Assembly (NCBI GenBank): GCA_032718475.1
Contig: JAUCBJ010007044.1
Coordinates: 1-28,967 of the forward strand
DNA from: Nemertoderma westbladi
Taxonomy: Eukaryota > Xenacoelomorpha > Nemertodermatida > Nemertodermatidae
Reading direction: 5' to 3'
DNA length: 28,967 nt
Shown here: positions 11,655 through 21,430 of the stretch, one piece after another
Layout: each line of letters starts with the position of its first letter
Position numbering within the stretch: the stretch's first letter is position 1
Translations under genes and position numbers: made by a program
The notes under the pieces: model-generated
Database searches by the model: none
What the model was told of the DNA's origin: nothing
The model's input: the letters and a program-made list of their open reading frames with translations, nothing else

Positions 11655-11850
11655 TAACTCATGACTAGGTACACACAGAGCTAACTATGACCATGGTGTC
11701 TTTGAGTGACCTGACTTTTATTGATTTATTGTTTTATTGATTTACTGATTTATTGATTTATTTTTTGATTATTGACCGTTTTAATTATAGCCTGCCGGGG
11801 CGTATGCCGTGCAAATGAATGAATGAATGAATAATTATGAATTGTGATTT
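11655..11850 (+). other. LINE copy B 3' untranslated region, terminal motif and AATG tail
   Basis: A run of TGATTTATTGATTTA-type sequence leads to TATAGCCTGCCGGGGCGTA at 11786-11804 and then an (AATG)4-like tail at about 11813-11831. The motif can fold partly on itself (GCC..GGGGC). It is also found at the 3' ends of two other LINE copies in the window, so it is likely recognised by the LINE reverse transcriptase. Confidence 0.75.
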
Positions 11851-12080
11851 CAGTTTTGTAAAACAAATTTTCGGTTAAATAATTAAATATTGTTAAGAAT
11901 TAAAACTGTGAAGGGAATATATACATATTAATGTCATATATAACCAATAATATTGATCGGTGCAAATAATATTAATTATGATATTATTATGAAGTTATAA
12001 ATATGATAATCCTTTATTAATATTTATTTTTAATAATAATTTATAATAATTCAAATTGATTATGAGACCCAGTGGTTGAA

Positions 12081-12099
12081 GGGGGGGGGGGGGGGGGGG
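12081..12099 (+). repeat. Poly-G tract (19 G)
   Basis: An uninterrupted run of 19 G residues. A run this long is prone to length error in sequencing and could form G-quadruplex structure. Confidence 0.9.
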
Positions 12100-12712
12100 A
12101 CTTGACGCAAATTCCCTCTCGTCGTCTCAATGTTAAATTATCGGCAACAGTTCTGCCCGTCCCCCCATATTCAGATTTTTTACTAGCTATTTTTAAGAAG
12201 TTTTATTTACATATATATTAATGTTCTAGAAGGTAGCTAGTATTTTTTGTCTAGCTACTAGTGTTTTAAAAAAAAATTGACTAGCTATTTTTAAGCACAG
12301 TTTTACTTTTTTCAAAAATTGTTTAAATATGTATGGAAATGTTGAATGCAATATCACTGAATTAAAAAAATATAAAAAAAAATAAGAATTTTCAACTTTT
12401 TTAAAAATGTTCTAGAACAAAATATAATTTGTTCTGAACATAATAAAAAAAAACTGAAATATGAAATATATATATGAAATGTTCTAGAACAGTTCACACA
12501 AACACTAAAAGATAACAGAAAGCTACCGGTAGCAAACTTGTACATTTTGGTATAAAATTAAAATGAGGGGGAAATGGCGGAACTCTAGCCGAAATATCAA
12601 TTAAGGGAAAATAGCAGGTTACAGTGGCACGCAACAAAAACCAAAAGAATAAACTAATGTAAATTCGTCGTCGCCAATTATTACTACATATACATACAAG
12701 TATTAATTGTTG

Positions 12713-12803
12713 TGTATGTATGTATGTATGTATGTATGTATGTATGTATGTATGTATGTATGTATGTATGTATGTATGTATGTATGTATGTATGTATGTA
12801 TGT
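12713..12803 (+). repeat. (GTAT)n microsatellite
   Basis: About 22 uninterrupted copies of a tetranucleotide GTAT/ATGT. It is a simple sequence repeat with no interruptions, so it is probably length-polymorphic. Confidence 0.97.
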
Positions 12804-14316
12804 CCGCCACATACTTAGGATGTATCTTAATTAAATCAGTCTTAGGAGGAAAACATGCATGTTGCTGAATATATCTGGCTAATTATTGTTTAAATTTAGG
12901 ATAAATTTTGGGTAAATTGTGGGTTAAATCTGGTCGAACATGGCGTTTTTTTAGAAATTTTTACTCCAATTTCGGTCCGCCCGCATCTGGTAGCCTTTTA
13001 ACGTCATTTTAAGGTCAAATATCACTACTGACAAACACTACAGCATAATAAGGACTGCCTCTCTACATACCTGTAGGATGTTATGGTATGTTGTAGTTGC
13101 ATTAGTTGTTCGCGAGCTAGTAGGAAAAAAATCGTGAGATGTCCAATTTGGCTCCACTAATAATAATAAAGAAAATAAAGAAAACCAATAGCTTTAACGC
13201 AGAAAGAAACTAAAACGTTTTGAATCTCTAGTATTCCCGTTAACCAAATTTAATTTCAATCAAACGAAACAAACGCGTCATTCTAACACAATCGGTGTAA
13301 ATCGGAATAAATTGATTATCTGTCACTCAACACGCTCTAATTATTTTCGCAATAATATCATATAATTTGAATCTCTGCGGCAGACCGCTTTTCATTGAAT
13401 CTCAACAAAATAGAGCGTTTCAAGATACTCCGTATTCTAATAAAAAAAAATAACACCTACTTACTGTACTACAAAACGCCCACAGAGTAATAAAAGATAT
13501 TTAATTACTAACCATTATAATCAATAACTTAGCAAGTCATTTTGACACGATTGGGTTCAATTACTTTGAAGAGAATCGCGTTGGGACATCCACCCAACTA
13601 TGTAATCATAATTACATCGACTTGGACCATCTGTTCAATAGGTTTAAATAAAGAGCTGCCAGTTGATAAAGAAAAGTAACTTCTTACTTACTAAGGGAAA
13701 ATTATTTAATGTCATTTATCAGTTGTAACTTCAGTTAACAAAATTCGTAAGATAACGATATTTTACAGGGTGGGCGAAAAATTAAGATTGTAAATCGAAG
13801 CATTGTGAATAATTTTCTTTTGTTTTGAATAGATCATAAAGTTTATAAAATAAGTATACGAAATATGGTACATATTTTCAGTTTTCATTATCACTTCATA
13901 AAAACTGCTACTCTTAAAAAGGATCTAAAAAATTTACAAAATGTATTTACTAATAAATAATCGAGAGCTTATTGAAACAAAAGTAGACCCACGTATTTCA
14001 TTACATGTTCCCTAATAATTTATCACATAATTCAAATTAGCCTACTCACTTGGGCATTTGAATATTCGGCGTCTTCATTTTTACCAATTTAATAAATTAT
14101 AATTATTTATAAAAATAACCATCCTAGCAAAAGAAGGACTAACATTTTAAAAGATAATAAATTAAATAAGAAGAAATATAATTATAATTATCTTTTTTAT
14201 AATAATTTGAGTCTAGAATGATAGTGAAGTCTCAATCACTAAAATAACGCAGCAAGCATTATTAATATATCAACAATAATTAATATCTCACTAATTTCCT
14301 GACAATTATTTCCAAT

Positions 14317-17300
14317 ATGAATAATTTAATTCTACAAGTAGTTGCTCTGCTAGCGACCACAGCTCTAGTTGTAAGAAGCGACTACCGATGCCGAGTACTC
14401 CTTCCGCCATCATGGTGTTCAGGGTCTGTAGCTAAACGGGCGAGCAATAGAGGAAAGGGGTTAGGAACGAGTTACAGAACATTCGACTTGGATATGGTAC
14501 TCGTAAAACAACCGTAAGTTTATGAAAACTTCTGTTAGTTAAAAAATATATAAATATAAAAAACTAAATATCTTGTAAATGGGTAGAGCCTACGCATTTC
14601 CCTCCTAAACCAGTATTGAGATACCGGTAGCAGTTTAATCGGTTCGTCCTTTGCTAGTATTACACTGCTGATGAACCGAATTCCATGTCGATAAAACGCA
14701 GCTCCACCCTGCAATCCCACCTGTTAACGCTAACCAGTCACTGTTATTACCAGGAGGTTTAGCCTGTTAACGACCTGGTGCTGCTATAACTACCTCATGG
14801 TTTAAACTTAAATGGTGACCAGTATGTATGCCCAACTGAGTGATACGGGGTTGGCTTTGTTGAAGGACTGCCAGAATTACAATTCAACCCTTCCCACTTC
14901 TGCCATGTTCAACTTCCTTCAGTTCGACGCCCATCCCGTTTACTCCCACCACGTTCCACTTCATACCCGTTCCACACCCTACCGTTCCACACCCACTACG
15001 TTCCACACCCACTACGTTCCACACCCACCCCGTTCCACGTCCATCCCAGTCTACGCCCACCCTTACACTCCCACCTCATTCCACTTCATACCCGTTCTAC
15101 ACCCAACAGTTCCACACCCACTACGTTCCACACCCTCCTCGTTCCAAGTCCATCCCATTCTACGCCCACTTTTTTCACTCCCACCTCATTCCACTTCATA
15201 CCCGTCCTACACCCTACCGTTCCACACCCACTACGTTCCACACCCTCCCCGTTCCACGTCCATCCCGTTCTACGCCCATCCTTTTCACTCCCACCTCGTC
15301 CCACTTTATACCCGTTCCACACAAATCGTAACACCCATAAATCACAAATCACTATAAAGTTGAAAAATAACTGCAGTGGTATGTGGGACTGGTGCAATAT
15401 CGACGGAGACACTTTTTTTAAACGCTTGTATCTAAAGATTGAAAGCAAAAATAAAATTTCTGGCTCTCCCAGTAAGGAGGAGGTAGGTGAAACTATCTCC
15501 GTTTCACTTTTTATGTACAAAATTTGAAGAAAAATTGTGGTCGTGTCATTGAATTGCGACATTACATTCCGGGACAGGGGCATACAATGTGGCAATATGC
15601 ACCCTGTTCCCTGTTCAGCATTGGAGGTGTCTCATTATCATCCACCCCAAGCTTGATACTTGAACAGAGCCATCTCCGCTTCGCAATACATTGTTTTCGC
15701 CGCAAGGACCAGTCTGTGCACAATCTAGAGATTTGAAGGCCTATGAATGTCTACCTACCATATACAATGCAGCATGTTGATTATTCTACACCATAACCAT
15801 TAATGCAACAACCATTTTTAGGGGGTCGGAGCCCCCCCCCCCCCCCCCCCCCTAGTTTTTATCAAATTTCAATAAAATGCTACGAAATTTGGTATGATGA
15901 TAGATCGACACCTTTTCTTACTGGTGGCCTGGCCGGATTTTTTAATTTATGAGCTATTTCGACAAGCCGTTAAAAATCGTCTATTTCGCAATATTTAGCC
16001 AATACGTCAGGTTTAATTTGTCGTCTTTGGAATGAGATCTAGATATCATTAGATCCGCCTGCATCTGCAGATTCCGAATATGAAACCCGTTGAAAATTTC
16101 ACCAAGAACTTTCGGAGATATTATCAAAATACTAAGGTGTAAATTTTTGTCGCTATAATTCTAATGTTTTTTTTACTGAATTCTAGAATACTAATTATGG
16201 GTAATGAAAAAACAAGATGGAGAGTTTTAGGCCCCCCTCACAGGGAGCAACTTGTTTCTGCAACTTGTTTCTGAAACTTGTTGCTGGACCCCCTCACACA
16301 CAGAAACTTGTTGCTGCAACTTGTTTCCGAAACTTGTTCTGTGTGTGAGGAGTCCAGCAACAAGTTTCTGCAACTTGTTTCCGAAACTTATTTCTGTGTG
16401 TGAGGGGGTCCAGCAACAAGTTGCTGGAAGTTATATACCCAGCAACTTTTTAAAAAACCTTTTTTACATCCAATTTTTAGATTAGAGCTAATATTCGATA
16501 AATTGAGTGATTTGATATTATATATAAATGACTGGACATGTTAGCTACTGTATTTGTTTTGAAATAATTGTTATTTTCTTGAGCAACAAGTTTCTGTGTG
16601 TGAGGGGGTCCAGCAACAAGTTGCAGAAACAAGTTTCGGAAACAAGTTGCAGCAACTTGTTTCTGTGTGTGAGGGGGTCCAGCAACAAGTTTCAGAAACA
16701 AGTTTCAGAAACAAGTTGCAGAAACAAGTTGCTCCGTGTGAGGGGGGCCTTAAACGCTCAGCTAAGTAATAATTAATATTCTAGAATAAAGACAACAAAA
16801 CATCAGAATTATAGCGATTTACGTCACAAAAATTTACACCTTAGTATTTTGATAATATCTCCGGAAGTTCTTGGTGAAATTTACAACGGGTTTCATATTC
16901 GGATTCTGCAGATGAAGGCGGTTCTAATGATATCTAGGTTTAATTCCAAAGACGAAAAATAAAGCTGACGGAGGTGGGTAAATGTTCCGAAATAGACGAT
17001 TTTTAACGGCTTGTTGTATCGAAATAGCTCATAAATTAAAAAATCCGGCCAGGCCACCAGTAAGAAAAGGTGTCGATCTATCATCATACCAAATTTCGTA
17101 GCATTTTATAGAAATTTGAAAAAAATTAGGGGGGGGGGGGCTCCGACCACCTAAAAATGGTTGTTGTATTAAGGGTTATGGTGTATATAAATAATAGAAT
17201 CAAAACAATTTAAAAAAATCATATTTGAACTTTAAAGCACTAGTAATACACAAGGGCATATCTGAAGCGTATGACTGCTTTTTAGGCGTATTGCAAGGTG

Positions 17301-19497
17301 AATGTTTGTCCCCGGTACTTTTTATTCTTTTTCTCAATGACCTGGAGGCTGAGCTGAGACGACTGATGGAGGCGGTGTGAATGGTATCACCTTATCCCAC
17401 TTGCAGCTATTTCTATTACTTTACGCGGACGATCTGGTACTACTGTAATAGCCACCACAGAATCGGACTTAGAGAGATCTTTTGATATCTTAGGGGTTTA
17501 TTCGGAGTATTGGGGCCTGGGGGTGTACGGGTTAATCTGGACAAAACAAACGTCGTAGTTTTTCGGAGAGGGGGTTCATTGGCGAGAGGAGACAAGTGGT
17601 TTTATAAACGGGGGAGAGTGTTGGTGTTGATAGTAACAATGTGTTGGCAAGCTGTATTTATCGAGGTGTTTGTTATTATACATTTATTATAGGAAGTGTT
17701 GGTGTTGTCTCACAATACAATTAGGTGGGAATCACATTGTCATTTACAGGTAAATTTGCTTGCGCACAAAGAATACTGGCGCAAAAAGCTGAAAAGGGTT
17801 TATTCTCGCTCTATAAGTATTTTATTAAATTCCCAAATTTTTAATTTGCATTGAAGTACAAGCTATTCTCGATATTGATTGCGCCAATTTTAAGTTACGG
17901 TGCCGATGTTTGGGGATTTCATTCTGTTCCGGCAGTTGAGCGAGTTCATTTAGCTTTTTTGAAACGCCTACTTGGAGTAAAACGGAGCACTCCTGATTTT
18001 GCCGTCTACGGGGAAACTGGGGCTGTGCCGCTTTCAGTTTCACGAAAGCTGACAATTGTAAAATTTTTGGTAAGAACTTTGACTCTCCCGGAGACGAGAC
18101 TGACTAAACGTATGTATCAGGTACTTTACGAGGATGTACTGCAGGGGGCAGCGACAAACTGGGTTTCAATGGTAAGTGATGTATTAAATGGCCTGGGCCA
18201 AAGTTGGGCATGGCTGTCTCAAAATGTTGGGGATACCAAAGTATTTTTAAATAAAGTATATTGGTTATCGGTATTGATTATTGGTTTCAATATTGATGAT
18301 TGGAATCGATATTGTTCATAGAGTAGTTCTAATGGATCAATTCATACAAGGGTGGTGGCTTGATATATCAAACTCTTTCAAGGGTCAATATTACGTTAAA
18401 AATAAATTCGGAACATAAGAATATCTACATTTATTAAAGGACAATAATGGCCTACGTCAAACCCTCGCAAGGTTTCGGTGCTCGTCCCACAACGTAGAGA
18501 ATGAAGTTGGCCGTTGGGATCACAGAGCTGTACGGGATCGGGTGTGTAAAATTTGTAACTTAGGGGAAGTAGAACATGAGTACCACTTTCTGCTTGTGTG
18601 TCCTGCTTACTCAAATATAAGGCAAACATATTTACGGCAATATTACACTATAAACCCATCGGTATATAAGTTTAAGGCTTTATTACGGCGCAAACCAGAT
18701 TAAAATAACTTAGCTTTGTATCTAAGTAAAGCGTTTGCCGTATGGAGCGATTGCTAGCTATATTATAGTTAGTGTACAATTCAACAATAACATACGTATG
18801 CTTGTTGTCGATTAATAATAATAAATAGTAATTGTATCACTCCTCAAATGAAAATGTTCCTAAACATCTGTTCGTAAACTTTCTTTCTGTTTCAGAACTT
18901 GTTACGCCAAGGATCCAAACTACAAAGTGTTTGAGGATTGGGATGTCAACGGAGATGACAGGGTATATATAGAGGAAGTCATTGATACGGCTGCGTACTT
19001 CCAGCAGCTGGTTGACCTAGCTCATCGCATACTAGAGGAACATGGTGAAGGTAAGTAACAGCTGTAGTGCCAAAATAGATATATTAAGAAAGAGATCAGT
19101 TTGTAGCTGAAGCATATTGTATGATGAGTTATTCTAAATTATTTAGAACATGTTCGCTTAGTCATAGCCTATACTAAAGATTATAATTTTTGTCCCAGTG
19201 AGAGAAAAGTCTCTGTAAGTCTTATCCGCTGTGCTTGCAGGGTGGTACTGGGTTTTGCAATTCTCGGTAACCACCGAGATTGCTAAGAAAATAGTTAACT
19301 ATTTAAACCCTCTCTCATACTTTTCAATAACTAAAATAATACATAATTTTGCAATTTCAGGAGGTGACGTGATAACGAGTGATATGTGGTTTAAGTTTGC
19401 GATAGATCATCCCAACGACAATATGAAGTTCGCAAGGAAACCCGGTAAAAATCACTACCCGGCAACCATGTTGGATTTTAATTTACTGGAAGGATAA
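14317..19497 (+). CDS. Secreted EF-hand protein, three exons (14317-14513, 18896-19050, 19361-19497)
   Basis: Exon 1 ends at a GTAAGT donor, exon 2 is bounded by a pyrimidine-rich TTTCAG acceptor and a GTAAGT donor, and exon 3 follows TTTCAG. Phases match at both joins (phase 2, then phase 1), giving 162 residues. The N-terminus MNNLILQVVALLATTALVV is a hydrophobic signal peptide, with probable cleavage near residue 21. The mature region has three Cys, a basic KRASNR stretch that could be a processing site, and in exon 2 the loop DVNGDDRVYIEE. That loop has D, N, D and E at EF-hand positions 1, 3, 5 and 12, and Gly6 is replaced by Asp. A helix with AAYFQQLVDLAHRI follows. Exon 3 ends DFNLLEG with no second canonical loop, though a degenerate one is possible. 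It is probably an extracellular or secretory-pathway calcium-binding protein. I do not recognise the family. Intron 1 (4.4 kb) is full of repeats; intron 2 is 310 bp. Confidence 0.85.
14935..15330 (+). repeat. C/T-rich minisatellite in intron 1
   Basis: Irregular tandem copies of a roughly 15-16 bp unit of the form TTCCACACCCACTACG are mixed with related units such as TTCCACTTCATACCCG. They form higher-order blocks of roughly 120 bp. The reading frame through it (14812-15357) is low-complexity Pro/Thr/His/Ser sequence generated by the repeat, not a gene. Confidence 0.9.
15789..17183. mobile_element. Long foldback (terminal inverted repeat) element in intron 1
   Basis: Left arm 15789-16229 and right arm about 16750-17183 are inverted copies of each other with scattered mismatches and indels. 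The ends read CACCATAACC and GGTTATGGTG and are flanked by TA on both sides, as expected for a TA target-site duplication (Tc1/mariner-like or related MITE). Both arms include a homopolymer (21 C at 15832-15852, 12 G at 17129-17140) and a shared segment around GGCCTGGCCGGATTTTTTAA. It encodes no transposase. A second element sits at its centre. Confidence 0.85.
16230..16749. mobile_element. Inner MITE with subterminal CAACTTGTTTC repeats, nested in the foldback element
   Basis: The termini are GGCCCCCCTCACA on the left and its inverted copy TGTGAGGGGGGCC on the right, flanked by TTA on both sides. A 3-bp TTA duplication fits the PIF/Harbinger type (TWA). Inside each end are many copies of an 11-bp CAACTTGTTTC-like motif in direct and inverted order, and several internal copies of the block TGTGTGTGAGGGGGTCCAGC. 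Subterminal arrays of this kind are usual transposase-binding sites. There is no coding capacity, so it is a non-autonomous element. Confidence 0.75.
17240..18760 (+). pseudogene. Decayed LINE reverse transcriptase with C-terminal zinc-binding region (in intron 1)
   Basis: Frames broken by stops and shifts give the reverse-transcriptase order GVLQGECLSPVLF near 17290, LLLYADDLVLL near 17415 and KTNVVVFRRGG near 17548. An open segment (17851-18321) follows with ILSYGADVWGFHSVP. Near 18470-18560 there is LARFRCSSHNVENEVGRW, and then CKICNLGEVEHEYHFLLVC, a CCHC-type zinc-binding signature of LINE C-termini, near 18545-18602. It is not the same family as copies A-C. The 65-bp insertion at 17630-17694 interrupts it. 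As a retroelement relic on the sense strand of intron 1 it does not contribute to the EF-hand protein. Confidence 0.8.
17630..17694. mobile_element. 65-bp insertion with 13-bp target-site duplication
   Basis: The direct repeat AGTGTTGGTGTTG (17617-17629 and 17695-17707) flanks a 65-bp segment inside the decayed LINE. Removing the segment and one repeat copy restores an open frame between KWFYKRGRVLVL and SHNTIRWESHCHLQ. This supports a discrete insertion into once-coding sequence. Its first 26 bases recur at 27569-27594 and, with two mismatches, near 20227-20252. Confidence 0.7.
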
Positions 19498-19649
19498 AAT
19501 GTAACTATAACAACAAAGTAAATACAAACTATGTTTTTTTATGTGGTGGAAGGGAACTTTGTTTCAGTTATTGCAGTTGGAGTACATTAATGTAAAAGTT
19601 GTGATTTGTATAAAATGAAGAAAAATATATGTTTGTTAATAATAATTGA

Positions 19650-19655
19650 AATAAA
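19650..19655 (+). terminator. Polyadenylation signal of the EF-hand gene
   Basis: A canonical AATAAA lies about 150 bp after the stop codon, in an AT-rich 3' untranslated region. It is the first such hexamer after the stop on the coding strand. Confidence 0.6.
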
Positions 19656-19688
19656 ATAATATTATAATGAAAAAACACAATAATAACA

Positions 19689-19818
19689 TACACATCAGAC
19701 AGTCTGCTTATGTAATGTAGGTAGGCTACCGGGATTTATAACGTGATTTTATTTTGTCTATAACTACAGTAAAACCGGTAGCCTACCTACATTACATAAG
19801 CAGACTGTCTGATGTGTA
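19689..19818. repeat. Perfect 44-bp inverted repeat (hairpin, possible tiny MITE)
   Basis: Left arm 19689-19732 and right arm 19775-19818 are exact reverse complements, beginning TACACATCAGAC and ending at CCGG, with a 42-nt loop. It lies about 35 bp past the polyadenylation signal of the EF-hand gene. The ends are TA, so a short palindromic transposon is plausible. Confidence 0.95.
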
Positions 19819-19839
19819 AAATAACATTGTTATTTCTGA

Positions 19840-20230
19840 TAAATTCTACTATTCTGGGAAAGAGGTTCAGATGTGCAATGAATACGATTATCTTAGGGTT
19901 CTTTTACAACCATCTCTGTGTTTTACAAAACATATAGATCTGAAGAAGAGGAAATCCTACCGAGCTATCGGCTGTCTCACAAATCTCAACATGTTGTCTA
20001 CAATTTTGAAAACAGAATGAAGATATATTACATGAAAATCGAACCAATAGTTACATTTGCTTTCTTGGAAATAGGCAAATTATAATATGAAAAATCTTCC
20101 AGAAATCGACAAAATTAAATCAACGTATTAGGTCCTATACGTTAAAAGGTTACTTACTTTCACTGCACAAATCGGCTACTTCAACAGTGGCTTTAAAATT
20201 AATAAACTCTCGTACATTTTTAGAAGATTG
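19840..20230 (+). pseudogene. LINE reverse-transcriptase C-terminal relic
   Basis: Conceptual translation gives VQMCNEYDYLRVLLQPSLCF, then TKHI, AIGCLTNLNMLST and MKIEPIVTFAF, with stops and shifts after that. This matches the usual order after the palm of many animal LINEs (YLGV...PSLSFTKHI...LSLxxxLxIF..KIxPIVTYA). It is a short, 5'- and 3'-truncated fragment of yet another LINE family. Confidence 0.65.
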
Positions 20231-20278
20231 TAACAATATGTTGGCAAGCTGTGGGTGCTCAGTGCTCAAAGTGAATGA

Positions 20279-20740
20279 GAGGATGAAAATAATGATAATG
20301 AGGAAATATTGAGGCAATTACTTGGAAATAAGAATAAATTGCGGAAAATTATTAAACATTTGAAGGAAAATGAAGAAAATAAAGAGGTGACATTGACCCA
20401 AGTTCTAGGAAGTAAAATTAAATTACAGAAATTTATTAAACATTTAGAAGAGAATGATGAAAATAAAGAAGAGATATTGAGACAAATATTAGGAAACAAA
20501 AATCAAATGCGGAAATTTATTAAACAAATGGAAGAAAATGAGGAAAATAGAGAAGAGATATTAAGACAGGTTCTGGGAAATAAAAGTAAATTACTGAAAA
20601 TTAATGAACAATTGAATAAAATTAAGAAACAGTTGGGTAATGAGGAAGATGAAAGTAAAGTAAATCAACCAGCTTTTACTAATTTTCGAAGACCTATGAT
20701 AAAAAAACTCTCGTTCAGTAAATGCCCGCGCAGGACGACG
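20279..20740 (+). pseudogene. Coiled-coil coding fragment built of four 28-residue repeats
   Basis: The frame opens after a stop at 20276-20278 with EDENNDNEEILRQLLGNK, without an in-frame Met near the start. It holds four tandem 28-residue (84-bp) repeats of the form EEILRQxLGNKxxxRKFIKH followed by LEENEEN. Since 28 is four heptads, a continuous coiled coil is expected. After the repeats the protein becomes NEEDESKVNQPAFTNFRRP, and from about 20740 the frame enters a LINE 3' tail, so the natural end is lost or altered. It may be an internal exon (AG precedes the open part) or a captured gene fragment. I do not recognise it. Confidence 0.5.
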
Positions 20741-20774
20741 CTATTGACATTTGTTTGTTTGAGTTCCTTTCATA

Positions 20775-20822
20775 ATATTTTTTATTTATTCGTCCGGCTT
20801 CTCGCCCCGGTGGCTATATTCA
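20775..20822 (-). mobile_element. 3' terminus of a short LINE copy
   Basis: Read on the minus strand this is ATAGCCACCGGGGCGAGAAG followed by CCGGACG and AATAAATAAA. It matches the terminal GCC..CCGGGGCG motif of LINE copies A and B, with its own A/T tail. How far the 5' side extends to the right cannot be fixed, and no coding is recognisable there. Confidence 0.65.
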
Positions 20823-20839
20823 GTAAAAGGTCGGGCTAA

Positions 20840-21200
20840 ATTTCCAGATTTCTAGAGATACATACACCCATGATACATAATTTTCAATATTTACAAACAC
20901 TGATTAATAAACGTTTCAAGAAGTTCCAACATCAGTCATAATATGCACAATTTATATTATATGTTTTAAAACCAACCCAAAGTATACAGTTACAAGATTT
21001 ACGTTAGCCTAGTTCCCTAGTTTGTTAGTTAACGTTGAAGTATTCCAAGACTCGTGTGTGTTTCTGTTTAAAGCTCAAACTCTGTAATCCGTATGTAGAT
21101 TTAATAAATGACACAGTTATTAACTCTTGTGGGGCGAGCCACGAAGTTGGCGGAGCCTTAGCGAATTGACACTGTTAGGGGGTGGGTCAATTTATGCAAA
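20840..21200. other. Non-coding interval, nothing recognised
   Basis: AT-rich, with no supported gene or RNA. An AATAAA followed by GACACAGTTATTAACTCTTG near 21101-21127 resembles the end of an LTR, but I found no partner or terminal inverted repeat to support that. Confidence 0.35.
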
Positions 21201-21203
21201 TAG

Positions 21204-21430
<227 letters not shown>

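Larger units (their letters stand above)
5200..11850 (+). mobile_element. LINE copy B, near full-length, two ORFs, Ulp1 domain in ORF1
   Basis: This plus-strand non-LTR retrotransposon is the same family as copy A; they share several ORF2 landmarks and the 3' terminal motif. The order is a GC-richer leader, ORF1 (5330-8401), ORF2 (8331-11654), a T-rich 3' untranslated region, and the terminal motif near 11786 followed by an (AATG)n tail. Both ORFs carry single-base frameshifts, mostly in or near homopolymers, so this copy is dead unless those are sequencing errors. The 5' boundary is approximate. It is placed where composition changes ahead of the first plausible start codon. Confidence 0.8.
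11851..14316. other. AT-rich intergenic region upstream of the EF-hand gene
   Basis: No coding region or RNA gene is supported. It contains a poly-G run, a GTAT microsatellite, two diverged copies of an ACTAGCTATTTTTAAG segment about 97 bp apart (near 12182 and 12279), and several TTCTAGAA-type palindromes between 12220 and 12490. The last few hundred bases presumably include the promoter of the gene starting at 14317, but I cannot point to a convincing TATA box or initiator. Confidence 0.5.

Noticed and set aside
12220-12490. TTCTAGAA palindromes as heat-shock elements
   Set aside because: They are AT-rich, irregularly spaced and almost 2 kb from the nearest start codon. A chance or repeat-derived origin is more likely.
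14671-14677. Another CTGATGA as a second hammerhead
   Set aside because: No stem II followed by GAAA is found downstream, so the core is incomplete.
14812-15357. 181-codon frame in intron 1
   Set aside because: It is produced by the C/T-rich minisatellite. The protein is low-complexity Pro/Thr/His and has no other support.
21101-21127. Possible LTR end (AATAAA then GACACAGTTATTAACTCTTG)
   Set aside because: No second LTR, terminal TG/CA pair, primer-binding site or target duplication could be found.
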